Assembly: GCA_047495785.1 (NCBI GenBank)
Contig: JBLDXI010000024.1
Location: 1,550,001-1,614,000 of the forward strand
Length of the DNA: 64,000 nt
Direction of reading: 5' to 3'
Origin: Lepidodermella squamata
Lineage: Eukaryota; Gastrotricha
The notes below the pieces were generated by a model that worked only from the letters and a program-made list of their open reading frames with translations, ran no database searches and was not told where the DNA came from. This document shows positions 10,691-20,313 of this stretch, piece by piece; within the stretch, counting starts at the first letter, position 1; each line of letters begins with the position of its first letter. A program made the translations under genes and the position numbers.

Positions 10691-11841
10691 CTATTCATCA
10701 TCAACAGACGAGTCGTCCATCCAGTCATCGTGATCGTCGCCTCCAATCATCGGAGCATCTACGGTTTTCTTGCACTTGAAAATGCCATCGAGTGCCTTCT
10801 GGTACAGCTCGAAAACCGGGGCAGCATTCTTAGCGCAGTTCTTAGCCTTCTTCGCCTCGGCAGCAATGCATTGAGAAACAGAGCAGATGGTTTGACGCTT
10901 CTTAGCCGGAATCTTGTTGACCGGAATTTCGCACTTGCGTGGGCGCCAGTTTCCCTCGAGATCTTCCGTAACGTTGTACATCCTGTCGTCGATAATGAGT
11001 TCAGAAGATTCGTCATCATCTTCGTCATCATCCATCAGGGCACGGAAGAATTCGGCCTTCTCGTCATCCGAACCGTAGGACAGTAGCATCATCTCCTCAG
11101 CTTCGTCAAGTTCATCCCTTTCTTCGTCGCTGAGGTTGAAGGTGAAGATGTTGGTGATATCATCATCGTCATCCTCAACTTCCCAGCTGTCGAATCGTTT
11201 CGGCTTGCACTTTTGCATGATGCTGCGGATGTCGCACTTGTCGCAAACAGCGGCTACAGCCATCTGTTCCGAGGCATGGCGAACCTGCTCAACGGTCAGT
11301 TTCATAGCATCAGCACCGCATTTCACGTAACGGGCCTTGCAGTCCAAGAGGCAGCTGTCGCATCGATGAACTTTAGCTCTGAAGCAAAATCCTTCTTTAG
11401 AAAGAGTTTTTATTGTGAAAATTTGACTTACGGGCAACCTGCGCTGCCGTTGTTAGCGACGACCATCTCTTCCTCGAAGTCTTTCTTGTGGTGCTTGCAT
11501 TGATCTGCGGCAACGCATTGCTTCCAGCAGTACCTGTGACGCCTCCAACGATTCTCGACGTCATCTTCGTCCTCCGGGTCGTCAAGGTCCATCATTCCGA
11601 AACTGGACTCAGCAGCATCCTCATCTTCGTTTTCAAATTCTTCGGAGCCATCGTCAACAAAATCTTCATCATTGTCGTTTTCAGACGAAATGCTGATTCC
11701 GGTGATTGGGCTAGGATTCACTGGTCTTTGAGCGAATGCGGTCCCGATGAAAGCTCTATCGAATTCAAAACGAATTATAAGGTTTGTACGTTGAACATCA
11801 ACTTACGCCAAAAGAAGACAGATCAGTGATGCGAATTTCAT
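10691..11841 (-). CDS. Secreted acidic cysteine-rich protein B (unknown family)
   Basis: Three exons: 11807-11841, 11432-11755 and 10691-11378, with GT-AG introns of 51 and 53 bp, giving 348 aa. The first splice completes a signal peptide, MKFASLICLLLA plus AFIGTAFA, with likely cleavage before QRPVNP. The mature chain starts with a long Asp/Glu/Ser tract, then YCWKQC and C-x-HH, CDSCLLDCK, KCGADAMKL, CDKCD and KC, a second acidic tract, WRPRKC, IC-x3-QC, NCAKNA and IFKC, with an acidic C terminus. This is the same order as paralogue A at 3848-4816, which lacks the second intron. It has no recognisable domain. Even numbers of Cys in close pairs suggest disulfides in an extracellular protein; the acidic tracts may bind cations. 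Both functions are inference. Confidence 0.82.
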
Positions 11842-13573
11842 TTTTCGCCTAATTATTTGTCAACCTTATTTTGTAAAATGTCGAAACGTGAAATGGCAGA
11901 GGCTAAACACTGTCATTGCCAGCAGCCAGGGCCCCGTCAAGAAAATTCCGTAAAACCATGCCAGCGTACACGTGTTCGACCTTAGTTCTATAGCATATAT
12001 TTTTTTCTTCATCATACCACGGGGCTGCAACCCTGTGTATCGTGCTCATCACTTATTTGAAACAAGCCAATGAGACATGAAATATTATTTGTTTACAGCA
12101 GCTTTTCTAGGTAGCAGCATGAGGGAAACGACAAAAGCTGCAACTCACCACACAGTCACGACTGGGATAGTACCCTCAACTTCGTGTGGTTAGCAAAAAT
12201 TTGGCAATTTTCAGTTAATTGATGAGTTCAAATTGGTGTAAATGTTTTAGTCATAGGATGAAAGCTTGAAATTGCCGAAATTTTATTATGTGAAATAATT
12301 TGTGAGCTATAATGTCTCTTCTGCTGCGCATTACTTTTTCGATTTTTCTTGATACAAAAAACCTAAAATTGGTAACAAGATATGTTATTGAAGAATTGTT
12401 CAACAATTATCAGTGGCTTTCTGTAAAAGCGTGGTTTTGTCCAATCGGTGTCAGTGCTATTTATATCAGCGGCATAATGATTCATCAAGAATTTGCTCAA
12501 AATCCTTTTTTGTCATTTTTAATTAGTTCAAAATCATTGAAACGCTCCTGCTTGAAACATCCGCCGGAAATCATTGTTGGGGGGAAAAATTAAGATAGAA
12601 ATAACTTAAAAACAGGGTGAATTTGAAACCCAACTGTGATCCGTGACAAAAATTTATTCGCTTCTGTTTCCGGAAATCACCGATCGATGATCCAGTCAAA
12701 TTCGAAAAATAGCAAAATTGATAGCCATGATGCCGCTGATTTATTGGACATTTTCCTCCGCAAAAACATTAGGCGAAAAATAGTGAACAACATTTTACCG
12801 GTGTGTGTGTGTGTGTATTAGCGCCATAAAAAAACAAAAGCACTGAAACGGATCGGTAAACATAGGTAAATCCGCATGATCCGATATTCTTTCAGGGACT
12901 TTCAGCCCTCGTATTATCAGCCTCCACTCCGTCGTCTTCATCAAATAAAAGCAATAAAAACAGGATTTACCAGTCCGTGGAGTCAACAAAAAAACAAGCA
13001 ATATATTCGGTACAATATTCACTTAATCGCGTCTCTAATGAATTATCAACACCTTCGCGTATTTAAAGCAATTCTCGGGGATGTACGGTCTTTACTTCAG
13101 AAAAGTTGACTCTCCAGCGACATTCCTCGCATTTTTATTAAATCCTATGTTGTATGACCTCAGTGCTGCTGTATACTATATGCCGGATCTCATAGCACTT
13201 TTCAGCCCATTTCCGTCATTTCACGTCATTTTAAAAATATTTTGAACGCGGTGTAGACATAACATACTGAACTCTGAGTGATGCCTGCAAAACCGGACAG
13301 AGGCGAAGGTGGCGATTATAAATTCATTCATCAAAAAATATTCTGCGCATGTTCATCCTATATTATCCTACTATAAAAATGGTAGTAAAGTTTGATTGAT
13401 TGATGCGTTATTCATCAATGAGTCCTCACTTTAGAACGCACTTTCCTATCCTTAGGGAAAATAACGTGGGAATGTAATTATAGCTAGGGGCTAAAATGCA
13501 ATTCAGTTATCTCATATAACAATTACTTGTTTTTTTAGGGAATTTAGGCTAGAAATTTTACATTCAACTAAAA
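11842..13573. other. Gene-free stretch with a short (GT)n run
   Basis: No exon with splice or family support was found in 1.7 kb. Short open frames at 12312-12593 and 12636-12821 have no signal peptide, domain or partner exon. A GT microsatellite occupies about 12800-12818. Confidence 0.45.
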
Positions 13574-14011
13574 ATGAACATGGTATTAGTTGCCTCACTT
13601 GCAATAATTTTCGCTATTTTTTACGAGTCTTACGCTTCAGGTATTTGTAAAAAAAAACGATTATTAGCTTAACAATAATTTTTTCATCTTTCAGTTGTAA
13701 AAAGGCAATCGGGTGGCGCCGTTTTGTTACCTGGAGTCGATCGATTTTGCACGAAAACATGTGGCCTACGAGATGGCAACTCGTTCGGCGATTCTCAGCG
13801 GCAAATCGCTGAAGTTGGCTCTTCAGCCGGTACACACGGCCGGTTTTCAATAGTCTCTATGATTGACAGCAGCCGGCGTCGGCCGCAGACTAGATCGAAG
13901 AAGTTCCGAACCAACATTGAAAATATGAGCTATTTCGCTGCTAAACGAGCCGGCAATGCCGATCTAGCTGTTTTATGCCGATTGTGCAGGTCACATGGTT
14001 TCAGCGAATAG
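13574..14011 (+). CDS. Secreted Cys-paired peptide precursor P1
   Basis: Two exons, 13574-13640 and 13695-14011, with a 54-bp phase-1 GT-AG intron; 126 aa. Exon 1 is the signal peptide (M-N-M-V-L-V start, hydrophobic to residue about 20). Exon 2 begins VVKR, a possible dibasic cut, then a segment with FCTKTCGL (C-x3-C-G), a basic linker with RRR and KK sites, then AAKR followed by an 18-residue C-terminal peptide with LCRLCRSHGFSE. The layout of N-terminal Cys pair, linker, dibasic site and C-terminal Cys pair recalls a two-chain hormone precursor, but the Cys spacing is not that of insulin or relaxin. P2 and P3 downstream share the motifs in the same order. I do not recognise the family. A polyadenylation hexamer lies at 14089-14094. 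Confidence 0.78.
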
Positions 14012-14527
14012 ATTTCTGATCTCGACATTAAAAAAAATAATAACAAATTGTTCTTAGTTTTTCCTTGATTAGCAGACGTTGGAAATACAATAAAATTGAA
14101 GCTGGTCTTCCTGCAAAATTTGATCGAAATTTTGCCATCGCTAGGGACAGTTCACACCTGGGAATAGGGATTAAGTGAAAAAAATAGATCTTTCATTTTC
14201 CTCAGGTATAAATGTAATCCTTAGGATTAGCTTCAAGTCAAAGACTTGAGATAATCCCGCGTCTCTATTAATCAATAATCTTTGGCTTCGAAAATTTTCT
14301 CGAATCTGGAAATAGAATGCGACTCAATTTAACAAATGTATCCTGAAATGTCCGCGACGCCATGTGTTTTTTTTACAATTAAAAACTGAGGTGTTAATTC
14401 CAGATGATTAAATAAAGCATCGCGACGAGTGGGTGAGATAGACATAGGCCTGCGTAATATATACGGGAAAAAGCTCCTGATTGACGAATTTCTCGATGAT
14501 TTGTCGGCTATTTCATCGGAAAAAGCT
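14012..14527. other. Spacer between P1 and P2
   Basis: It holds the likely 3' end of P1 (AATAAA at 14089-14094) and the 5' region of P2. No further gene was seen. Confidence 0.4.
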
Positions 14528-15004
14528 ATGAGGGAAACTTCAAAAATTTCCACACTTTTTATTCTTCTGATCCTTTGCTATGACTACCACGTTTCCTGCC
14601 AAGCTATAGGTAAACAATTTCCCTATATTTTGATATTTCAAGACTGTTTTCTTCCAGCTAAAAGAGACGATGATAAATTTTTGAGATTTTGTACTACAAC
14701 CTGCGGGCTCGCTGATAAGCGGCCGAAAACCACGCCACCACCTGCATCAGGCCGGCGTTTTATTATCGGCTCTCTAACTCGAAGCGGCGATTTCAACCGA
14801 GCTAAAAATTCGAAAACGAAAAACGACGACGCAAGTAACAAAAAATCGCGGCGGCGTATTTCAGGCTCTCGAACTGTTCGAAGTGTTGAGGACGATTATT
14901 TCGGAGCAGGCGATGGGCCCTTTGTTAAAATTGCAATCGTGAAACGAGCCGCCGGTGATCTGCCACGGCTTTGTAAAATTTGTTACTCGAGCGGATTCGA
15001 ATAA
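14528..15004 (+). CDS. Secreted Cys-paired peptide precursor P2
   Basis: Two exons, 14528-14609 and 14658-15004, with a 48-bp phase-1 intron; 142 aa. The ATG at 14528 is chosen because it gives a signal peptide with core STLFILLILC ending near residue 26. The next residues AKR are a possible cut site. Then come FCTTTCGL, the DKR site, a long basic Ser/Arg/Lys linker (RSKK-type runs) and IVKR before a C-terminal peptide of 18 residues with LCKICYSSGFE. Both Cys pairs, the Gly after the first pair and the terminal GF align with P1 and P3. The linker is the most divergent part, as expected of a discarded propeptide. AATAAA lies at 15098-15103. No function is assigned. Confidence 0.78.
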   Translation: MRETSKISTLFILLILCYDYHVSCQAIGKQFPYILIFQDCFLPAKRDDDKFLRFCTTTCGLADKRPKTTPPPASGRRFIIGSLTRSGDFNRAKNSKTKNDDASNKKSRRRISGSRTVRSVEDDYFGAGDGPFVKIAIVKRAAGDLPRLCKICYSSGFE

Positions 15005-15251
15005 CGATTAAATCAATATATATAAACTATGTATAAGCCGATACTAATTATTTAGAGGATAGAGACGATTCCTGGGAGATTTTTTCATCTTTGTTTAAAT
15101 AAAATGTACCTAGTTACCTATAGCGCTTTTAACTCACTGATTCCATCACTACGTAGCTCATGAAATTCTGAATGGAAATAAAAAAAATCCACTGAGAATT
15201 GATAGTAGGAGTTGATAGTGTTAAAAAAATTAACGTTTCGAAATCAGAATA

Positions 15252-15636
15252 ATGAAAAATTTTCACGTTCTCAGCTGCCTCTTGTTAGTCCTTGGACTAC
15301 TTTCCTCAGTTGCTGACTCATTCGGTAATTTAATTATTTTTTATAAAATATTTGAAGTTTTTTCCTGTTTGATTTGAAGACAAAGAGATAGTCGCGGGTT
15401 TCAAGAAATTTTGCGCGTCAACATGTGGAATGTTGAAAAGTGGCATCGACCCAAGCCGAAATTCGTTGATGCAGAACAGCCGCAAGCCGGGAGGTCGGTC
15501 TTCGCTTCACCGGCACATGGACAGCAGTTTGAGGCGCGGGAAAAATTCGATTAGCAACACCAAAGTCGACAAACGAGCTCCTGATTTGACGAAACTTTGC
15601 AAATTATGCGGGGCTTATGGCTTCTCCAGCTTATAG
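15252..15636 (+). CDS. Secreted Cys-paired peptide precursor P3
   Basis: Two exons, 15252-15324 and 15380-15636, with a 55-bp phase-1 intron; 109 aa. The first exon codes for a clean signal peptide (core VLSCLLLVLGLLSSVA). The mature part starts with a segment holding FCASTCGM, passes through a linker with GGRSS and RRGK, and ends VDKR followed by a 19-residue peptide with LCKLCGAYGFSSL. It is the shortest of the three, so the linker is shown to be dispensable in length. The conserved core across P1-P3 is FC-x3-CG, a dibasic KR, then LC-[KR]-x-C-x3-GF. The likely product is a secreted peptide joined by disulfides, acting outside the cell. Confidence 0.78.
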
Positions 15637-16002
15637 AGCAGCCAAGATTTGATTAATTTTCGCTAAAGTGCAAGCTTTTTTCACCGTTAATTTCAATCAA
15701 TTTAATTCCTGATAGTAGAAGCAGGATATCTAAACTTGTATCTTGGACACTAGGTTGTTCAAAAAAGTGCGTCATTAGATAGCCTGGAGCATGAGTGTCA
15801 CAATTTTTTGTAAATTAAAAAATGAGCAATTTCGATGAAGGAACGCGAAGCTGTAAACACCTTTTATATACGTGAGAAGAAAATCGCCTACGGAGTCTGT
15901 GTTTTAATTAAAGTTGCAAGACATATAATTTCAATAAAAGCACACTTTCAGTGACTAAAACTCGAAATTTACTCGTCCTTTCGCCGCAGTTTTAGGCTTA
16001 AG
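15637..16002. other. Spacer between P3 and P4
   Basis: AT-rich, with an AATAAA at about 15932 that could serve P3. Nothing else was seen. Confidence 0.35.
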
Positions 16003-16621
16003 ATGAGGTTTGATGTTTTGGCAGTTTCGATAATTGCCGCATTGATGCCGGAAATTACAATCGAGGCCCCGTCCCACCCAGCGAAAGCTCGAGATAGTAA
16101 GTATTTCTACATTTCGACTGCAAATTTTTAGAATTTTGGTAAATTTAGGCAATAAAGCCGTTTTTCATCAATTATTTTCGAATAACGGAACGTTGAGTCA
16201 AATGTCGCGCCGGCAATTGAAGCACACGGCGGCTCGGCTTTGCGATCTCTGCCGGGCGATGAATATATATGTCCCAATAACTGCCCCACAGCACCTCAAA
16301 TCAGGCTCCGAAGCATTCGGCCACAGTCACGGTCTGCCTGAATCGGCGCCTACTATGGCAACTGGCCGCGTGAGCCTCAGCGACCGGCGAACGAGGCGAT
16401 CCCTTCAAATGCCACGCATGAGTGTTGTTTCAATGATGGGCAGTGCGTTGAGGCGGAAAAACGAAAACGACCGCGATGATTTTTACCACCCTAACGCGGC
16501 TATTTCAGCCATGGCTAATCAACCGCTGCACGGTCCTTCAGTTGCGAAAAATGGCGGAACTGCGCCGAAAAGCCTCTCGGACATGTGCGCGACTTGCGAT
16601 GTCATAAAACGCAATTTATGA
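16003..16621 (+). CDS. Secreted Cys-paired peptide precursor P4, divergent
   Basis: Two exons, 16003-16096 and 16149-16621, with a 52-bp phase-1 intron; 188 aa. The first exon starts with a hydrophobic segment (VLAVSIIAALM) that can act as a signal peptide, though it is weaker than in P1-P3. In exon 2 the first Cys pair is RLCDLCRAMNIY, a motif that resembles the C-terminal peptide of P1-P3 rather than their N-terminal pair. A long basic Met/Ser/Arg linker follows, and the protein ends with DMCATCDVIKRNL. It thus has two C-x2-C pairs. Position, intron phase and general plan argue for common origin with P1-P3. An alternative acceptor near 16131 would make an implausibly short intron. No function is assigned. 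Confidence 0.65.
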
Positions 16622-16793
16622 ACCAATTTTTATTTTCCAAACTGCAATCAGTATATATTTATTACGTGTCCGAAATACCCGTGGTAAAGATAATTAGTCA
16701 GGAAAATCAAAATTAGCTAAACAATATTATAAAAACGCAACTTCCATCCATTAAAATATTTCAATTTTTTCTTAAATTTTTAAGGTGGATTTT

Positions 16794-17369
16794 TCACTCT
16801 TTTGAATAGCAGAACTGGCGGTAAAAGTCGCAGAGTGAGGCGTCGTAGGTTCGTTGGCACTGAACGTTGATGCGGCGGCAGAAATCGACGTGACCGAATT
16901 TCGGCCTAATTGGGTCATTGCCCATTGCCTGCGCTGTGAGGCTGGCGGTTAATTGCTCGGCCGATGGACGAGCTTGATGCCGCCGCACTTTAGGCTTGAA
17001 CTGCTTGCCGATAGGCTCGACGACCCCGTCGCCCTGAACTGACATCGGGTTCGCATCTGCACTGTCAGCGCTTGGCTCTTTAAGACTCGGAACTATAAGG
17101 ATAAGAAAATTAAAATTAAAACTCAGCCTAATTAAATTTCAGTGGATTTCAGTGTTTTTCGAATTTGCTAATGATATAATCAGCATTCATCTAAAACCTA
17201 ATTCCAAGCTATATGGCAAAATTTTAAGGTTATTTCACACTTCAACGTCTTCAAAGTTACCTTTGTCTGAACCTTTCGGCTTGACGGGTGTATAGGCATA
17301 TGCGTTCATTACACACAAAACGAGAACGCAGGCTGAGAGGAGTTGAATGTGTCGATGAATGCCCAGCAT
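16794..17369 (-). CDS. Secreted Cys peptide precursor P5 (CRRINV type)
   Basis: Two exons, 17261-17369 and 16794-17092, with a 168-bp phase-1 GT-AG intron; 135 aa. Exon 1 codes for a signal peptide with core LLSACVLVLCV, probably cut near NAYA. Exon 2 has no Cys until the end, where the last 31 residues carry DFCRRINVQC, then a Cys eight residues later and FCYSKE at the end: C-x6-C-x8-C-x6-C. P6, on the same strand, has the same signature, so the C-terminal Cys block is the conserved, probably active part. A KVRR site about 55 residues before the end could release it. The family is not recognised. The intron phase matches P1-P4. Confidence 0.72.
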
Positions 17370-18622
17370 TGCTATTCACATGCAACTTCACTATAAAAAT
17401 GAAATATTTTTTCAGACAATAAATTCTAATATATTTCCTTCATAAGCGATTCGGTATGTGTCGCATTGAGCCACGCCAACCCTAAACTGATCAATATTTT
17501 ACGGCTCGACGAGCAATTAAAGCAAGCTATAAGAGAGGCTTTGACGTGGGGATGCGTTTGCTGAAAACTGATTGCTGAATTTCGTCAATTTTTTTTACTA
17601 TCGCACTATAATGAATTAAAAAGGGATGAATTAAAGCAGGAGGTGGTGTGCGTAAAATTTTATCGCGCCAGTCATCGCCGTTAGTTTTTGAAACAATCAA
17701 AGATAAAACGATGCTTATTGGAGGAAAGGCCGCTATAATTGTTCGTCACTAGAGACGCTGGACTAGATGCGGGCGTTTTGGTCCATTAAAATTGCCATTT
17801 ATAAGGTTTAATTGGACAACAAAGCTTTGCTCATTTAGCTAGAAAATGGGTCAAAATATGTCAAATCGTAATTACTATGATGCAGTCATGGCCTCGTTCT
17901 AAGAAAATAATTAATCTTGAATAAATCAATCAAAATGTCAAGATCCTTTGAGAATATTTTTTAGACTTAATCGCTATATTGTTTTTTATTGTGCACGGCG
18001 CTTGTGGGATAGAAATTCGAATGAAATTTTTATGTCGGTATGACGCAAATGGCTATCAGAATTGATTTGCTAAAGCGATGATGATTTGAAAACATGTTAG
18101 ACTATGTCACCGTGTTATAATGGATAACTAAATAATTTACAACAAATCCGGCGCGACTGCAATAAAACAACTTATTACGTATTAGCACCTCTCCTCGTGC
18201 GACGACTCGATAGTTAATTGACAAGGAATTTTGTTCTAATGCCTGATTTTGTCCTAAGATCGCAGAGCTAATTTATCCAGCTTTTGAGAAATCCATTTTT
18301 ATTAGGTTAATGAAGAGGCTTTTGATTTCCGATGTGAGAGTTGAGCATCCGGGCTGTAATTCTATTTTCTTATTATTTCGAGCCTAATATATGAGTGGCG
18401 AAAACGTGCCACCCACGAAAAAATGGTTGAAGTCTCTAATCTCAGTTCATTTCGCGGTTACAGCGGGAAATGTGGGCTGGTAATTTTCTATAAATTTCAC
18501 AACCTAATTAGCACCTCAAACAAAAGAGCATTCCTCTTTACTTTTTTTCCATTTTTAACTTGACATAAAAAATCAGATGAAGCATAATATAACAACGACG
18601 TCGGGTACTAGCAATCACGTGA
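17370..18622. other. Gene-free stretch between P5 and P6
   Basis: About 1.25 kb, AT-rich, with many stops on both strands. It holds the 5' region of P5 and the 3' region of P6. No element was recognised. Confidence 0.4.
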
Positions 18623-19065
18623 TCAAGAGAATGATTTATTCCCGTTCTGGTAAAAGCAAAATCGCTTGAATGACTTGCACATCTTGTCGTAGCGTCCGAG
18701 CGTTGCGTAGACGCGGATGCAGTGGACGTTTATCCGCCGGCAGAAACCAGAATTGCCGTAATTGAACGCAATTTTCTGCGTCGCCGCCCCGCCGCCCATC
18801 TCTGCACTGTCTTCGTCATCGCCAAATTCGCTACTTGATGCGAAATTTTCGTGACCGTTATCGTTATGAAGATTAGCCGCGAAGACGCTTGGCGATTTTA
18901 CAGAATCTGTCCTGATTTCTATCAAATAAGCGAGACATTTTATGTCTGCGAAATTAGGACAATTTATTGGGACTTACCAGGCCGTTTGTTGTAGAGGGCT
19001 AACACTTGATTTTGTAATATCAAAGCTGATATTATTGAGAAAGCAATTAATTCCGAATTTTTCAT
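18623..19065 (-). CDS. Secreted Cys peptide precursor P6 (CRRINV type)
   Basis: Two exons, 18978-19065 and 18623-18918, with a 59-bp phase-1 GT-AG intron; 127 aa. Exon 1 gives a signal peptide (core IAFSIISALIL) ending near VLA. Exon 2 has an acidic, Cys-free pro-region and then the block GFCRRINVHCIRVYATLG, a Cys 13 residues after the second, and KSFKRFCFY near the end: C-x6-C-x13-C-x6-C. Identity with P5 is concentrated in this block (FCRRINV, R-x-Y, RFC or QFC). The third spacing is five residues longer than in P5. The likely product is a small secreted disulfide peptide of about 40 residues. No known family is assigned. Confidence 0.72.
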
Positions 19066-20313
19066 GATTCACCTATGTAAAATACGAATAAATGCAATTG
19101 CCAGCTATTTCATCGTAGCCTTTAATATACGATATAGACGTCGAGCCAGCCACCCCCTGTGCGTGGTGAGAGTATTGTTGTAGTTCGATATAATTGAAAT
19201 TTGCTTTTTTTATTAACACATGTTTAGTGCGCAAAACCTTGATGGTCACTGTGGGGCGCAAAAAAATACCTTTGGAACACGCGGTATAGCAATAAAATCG
19301 CGCAAAATCACGCGCTCGATTGTTTTGATGAACGCAGAGCTTAATTTCGAGGGAATTAGATTGCGCAAACAAACAATAATTAAATGGGTGGGAAGTGTTT
19401 TAAATTTTGCGCTCCGATTTTATACCTCGTGTAGTTGAAAAGAATCCGCGCTACCTTAATGACTAAATAAATGGCGCATCTGAGAGTTTTGTAATCAGTG
19501 GCGCGTGTCGTGCTTCGCACTTGAAAGTCTTGTATCAACAGTAAAGATACTATAATTCTTTTATTACATCGTTTCCTTTACGCCATTCAGCAGTGTGAGA
19601 GGATATACGATATATCATCACGAACTGCACGAACTGCAACAAATCGCAGGAAATTGTTCGAAATTTGGCACTAATGTTATTATTTACCAGACGTGGGGGC
19701 AATAGAAGGGGCAAAACAATGCGATTATCGACTGAATTTCCACGAAGGACCGTCATTTCCTTATTTAGAAGGCGAGGTAATAAATCCAGGATGCAAAAAA
19801 TGTCCTTAATGATTTTTTTTATGAGAACGATTACATCGTCAAGTTGATAATCGATAATATCGTAGGCAAAATAAATGAGATTATTATCAGGGCAGTGAGA
19901 AGCCTCTTTAAAATGCGAGGTCCAGTGCAAATTTATATGAATCATTCCCGAACTAAATGGCACTCGATTAGCCTAGTGAAAATGAGACACCCTATTGTTA
20001 ATTTTTGATGTGTCACCAATTAATCTCAATGGAAATCCATTTGAAGTAAAAAATTCAGTTTTATTGCTCCATTTTTGCAAGTGTTAAAGGGCGTGATAGA
20101 AGGCTAAAATTCAGCGGTAGGGAACATATTAGGAATGTTACAAAAACTCGTAAAAAGAAGGACATGGTATGTCGCTAGTAACAGATTTTTTCAACATGAC
20201 GGGAATGGTACAAAATGAAAAGAGGTTAATTTCACGTAAATCGGTAAAAATCTGGAAAAATGTCATTAAATTTGTTTATTTTCATTAAAACTGCATAGTA
20301 TATAGTGAGGCGC
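19066..20313. other. Gene-free stretch before dynein A
   Basis: It holds the 5' region of P6 and the 3' region of dynein A. A minus-strand open frame at 19550-19963 lacks a signal, domain or splice partner and was not called. Confidence 0.4.

Noticed and set aside
12312-12593. 93-codon open frame with hydrophobic start
   Set aside because: AT-rich sequence, no paralogue, no neighbouring exon with a matching splice site, no domain.
13574-15636. Assignment of P1-P3 to the insulin/relaxin superfamily
   Set aside because: The six-cysteine pattern and the CC-x3-C A-chain signature are absent; only the general precursor layout is similar.
19550-19963. 137-codon minus-strand frame
   Set aside because: No signal peptide, domain or splice support, and codon use unlike neighbouring genes.
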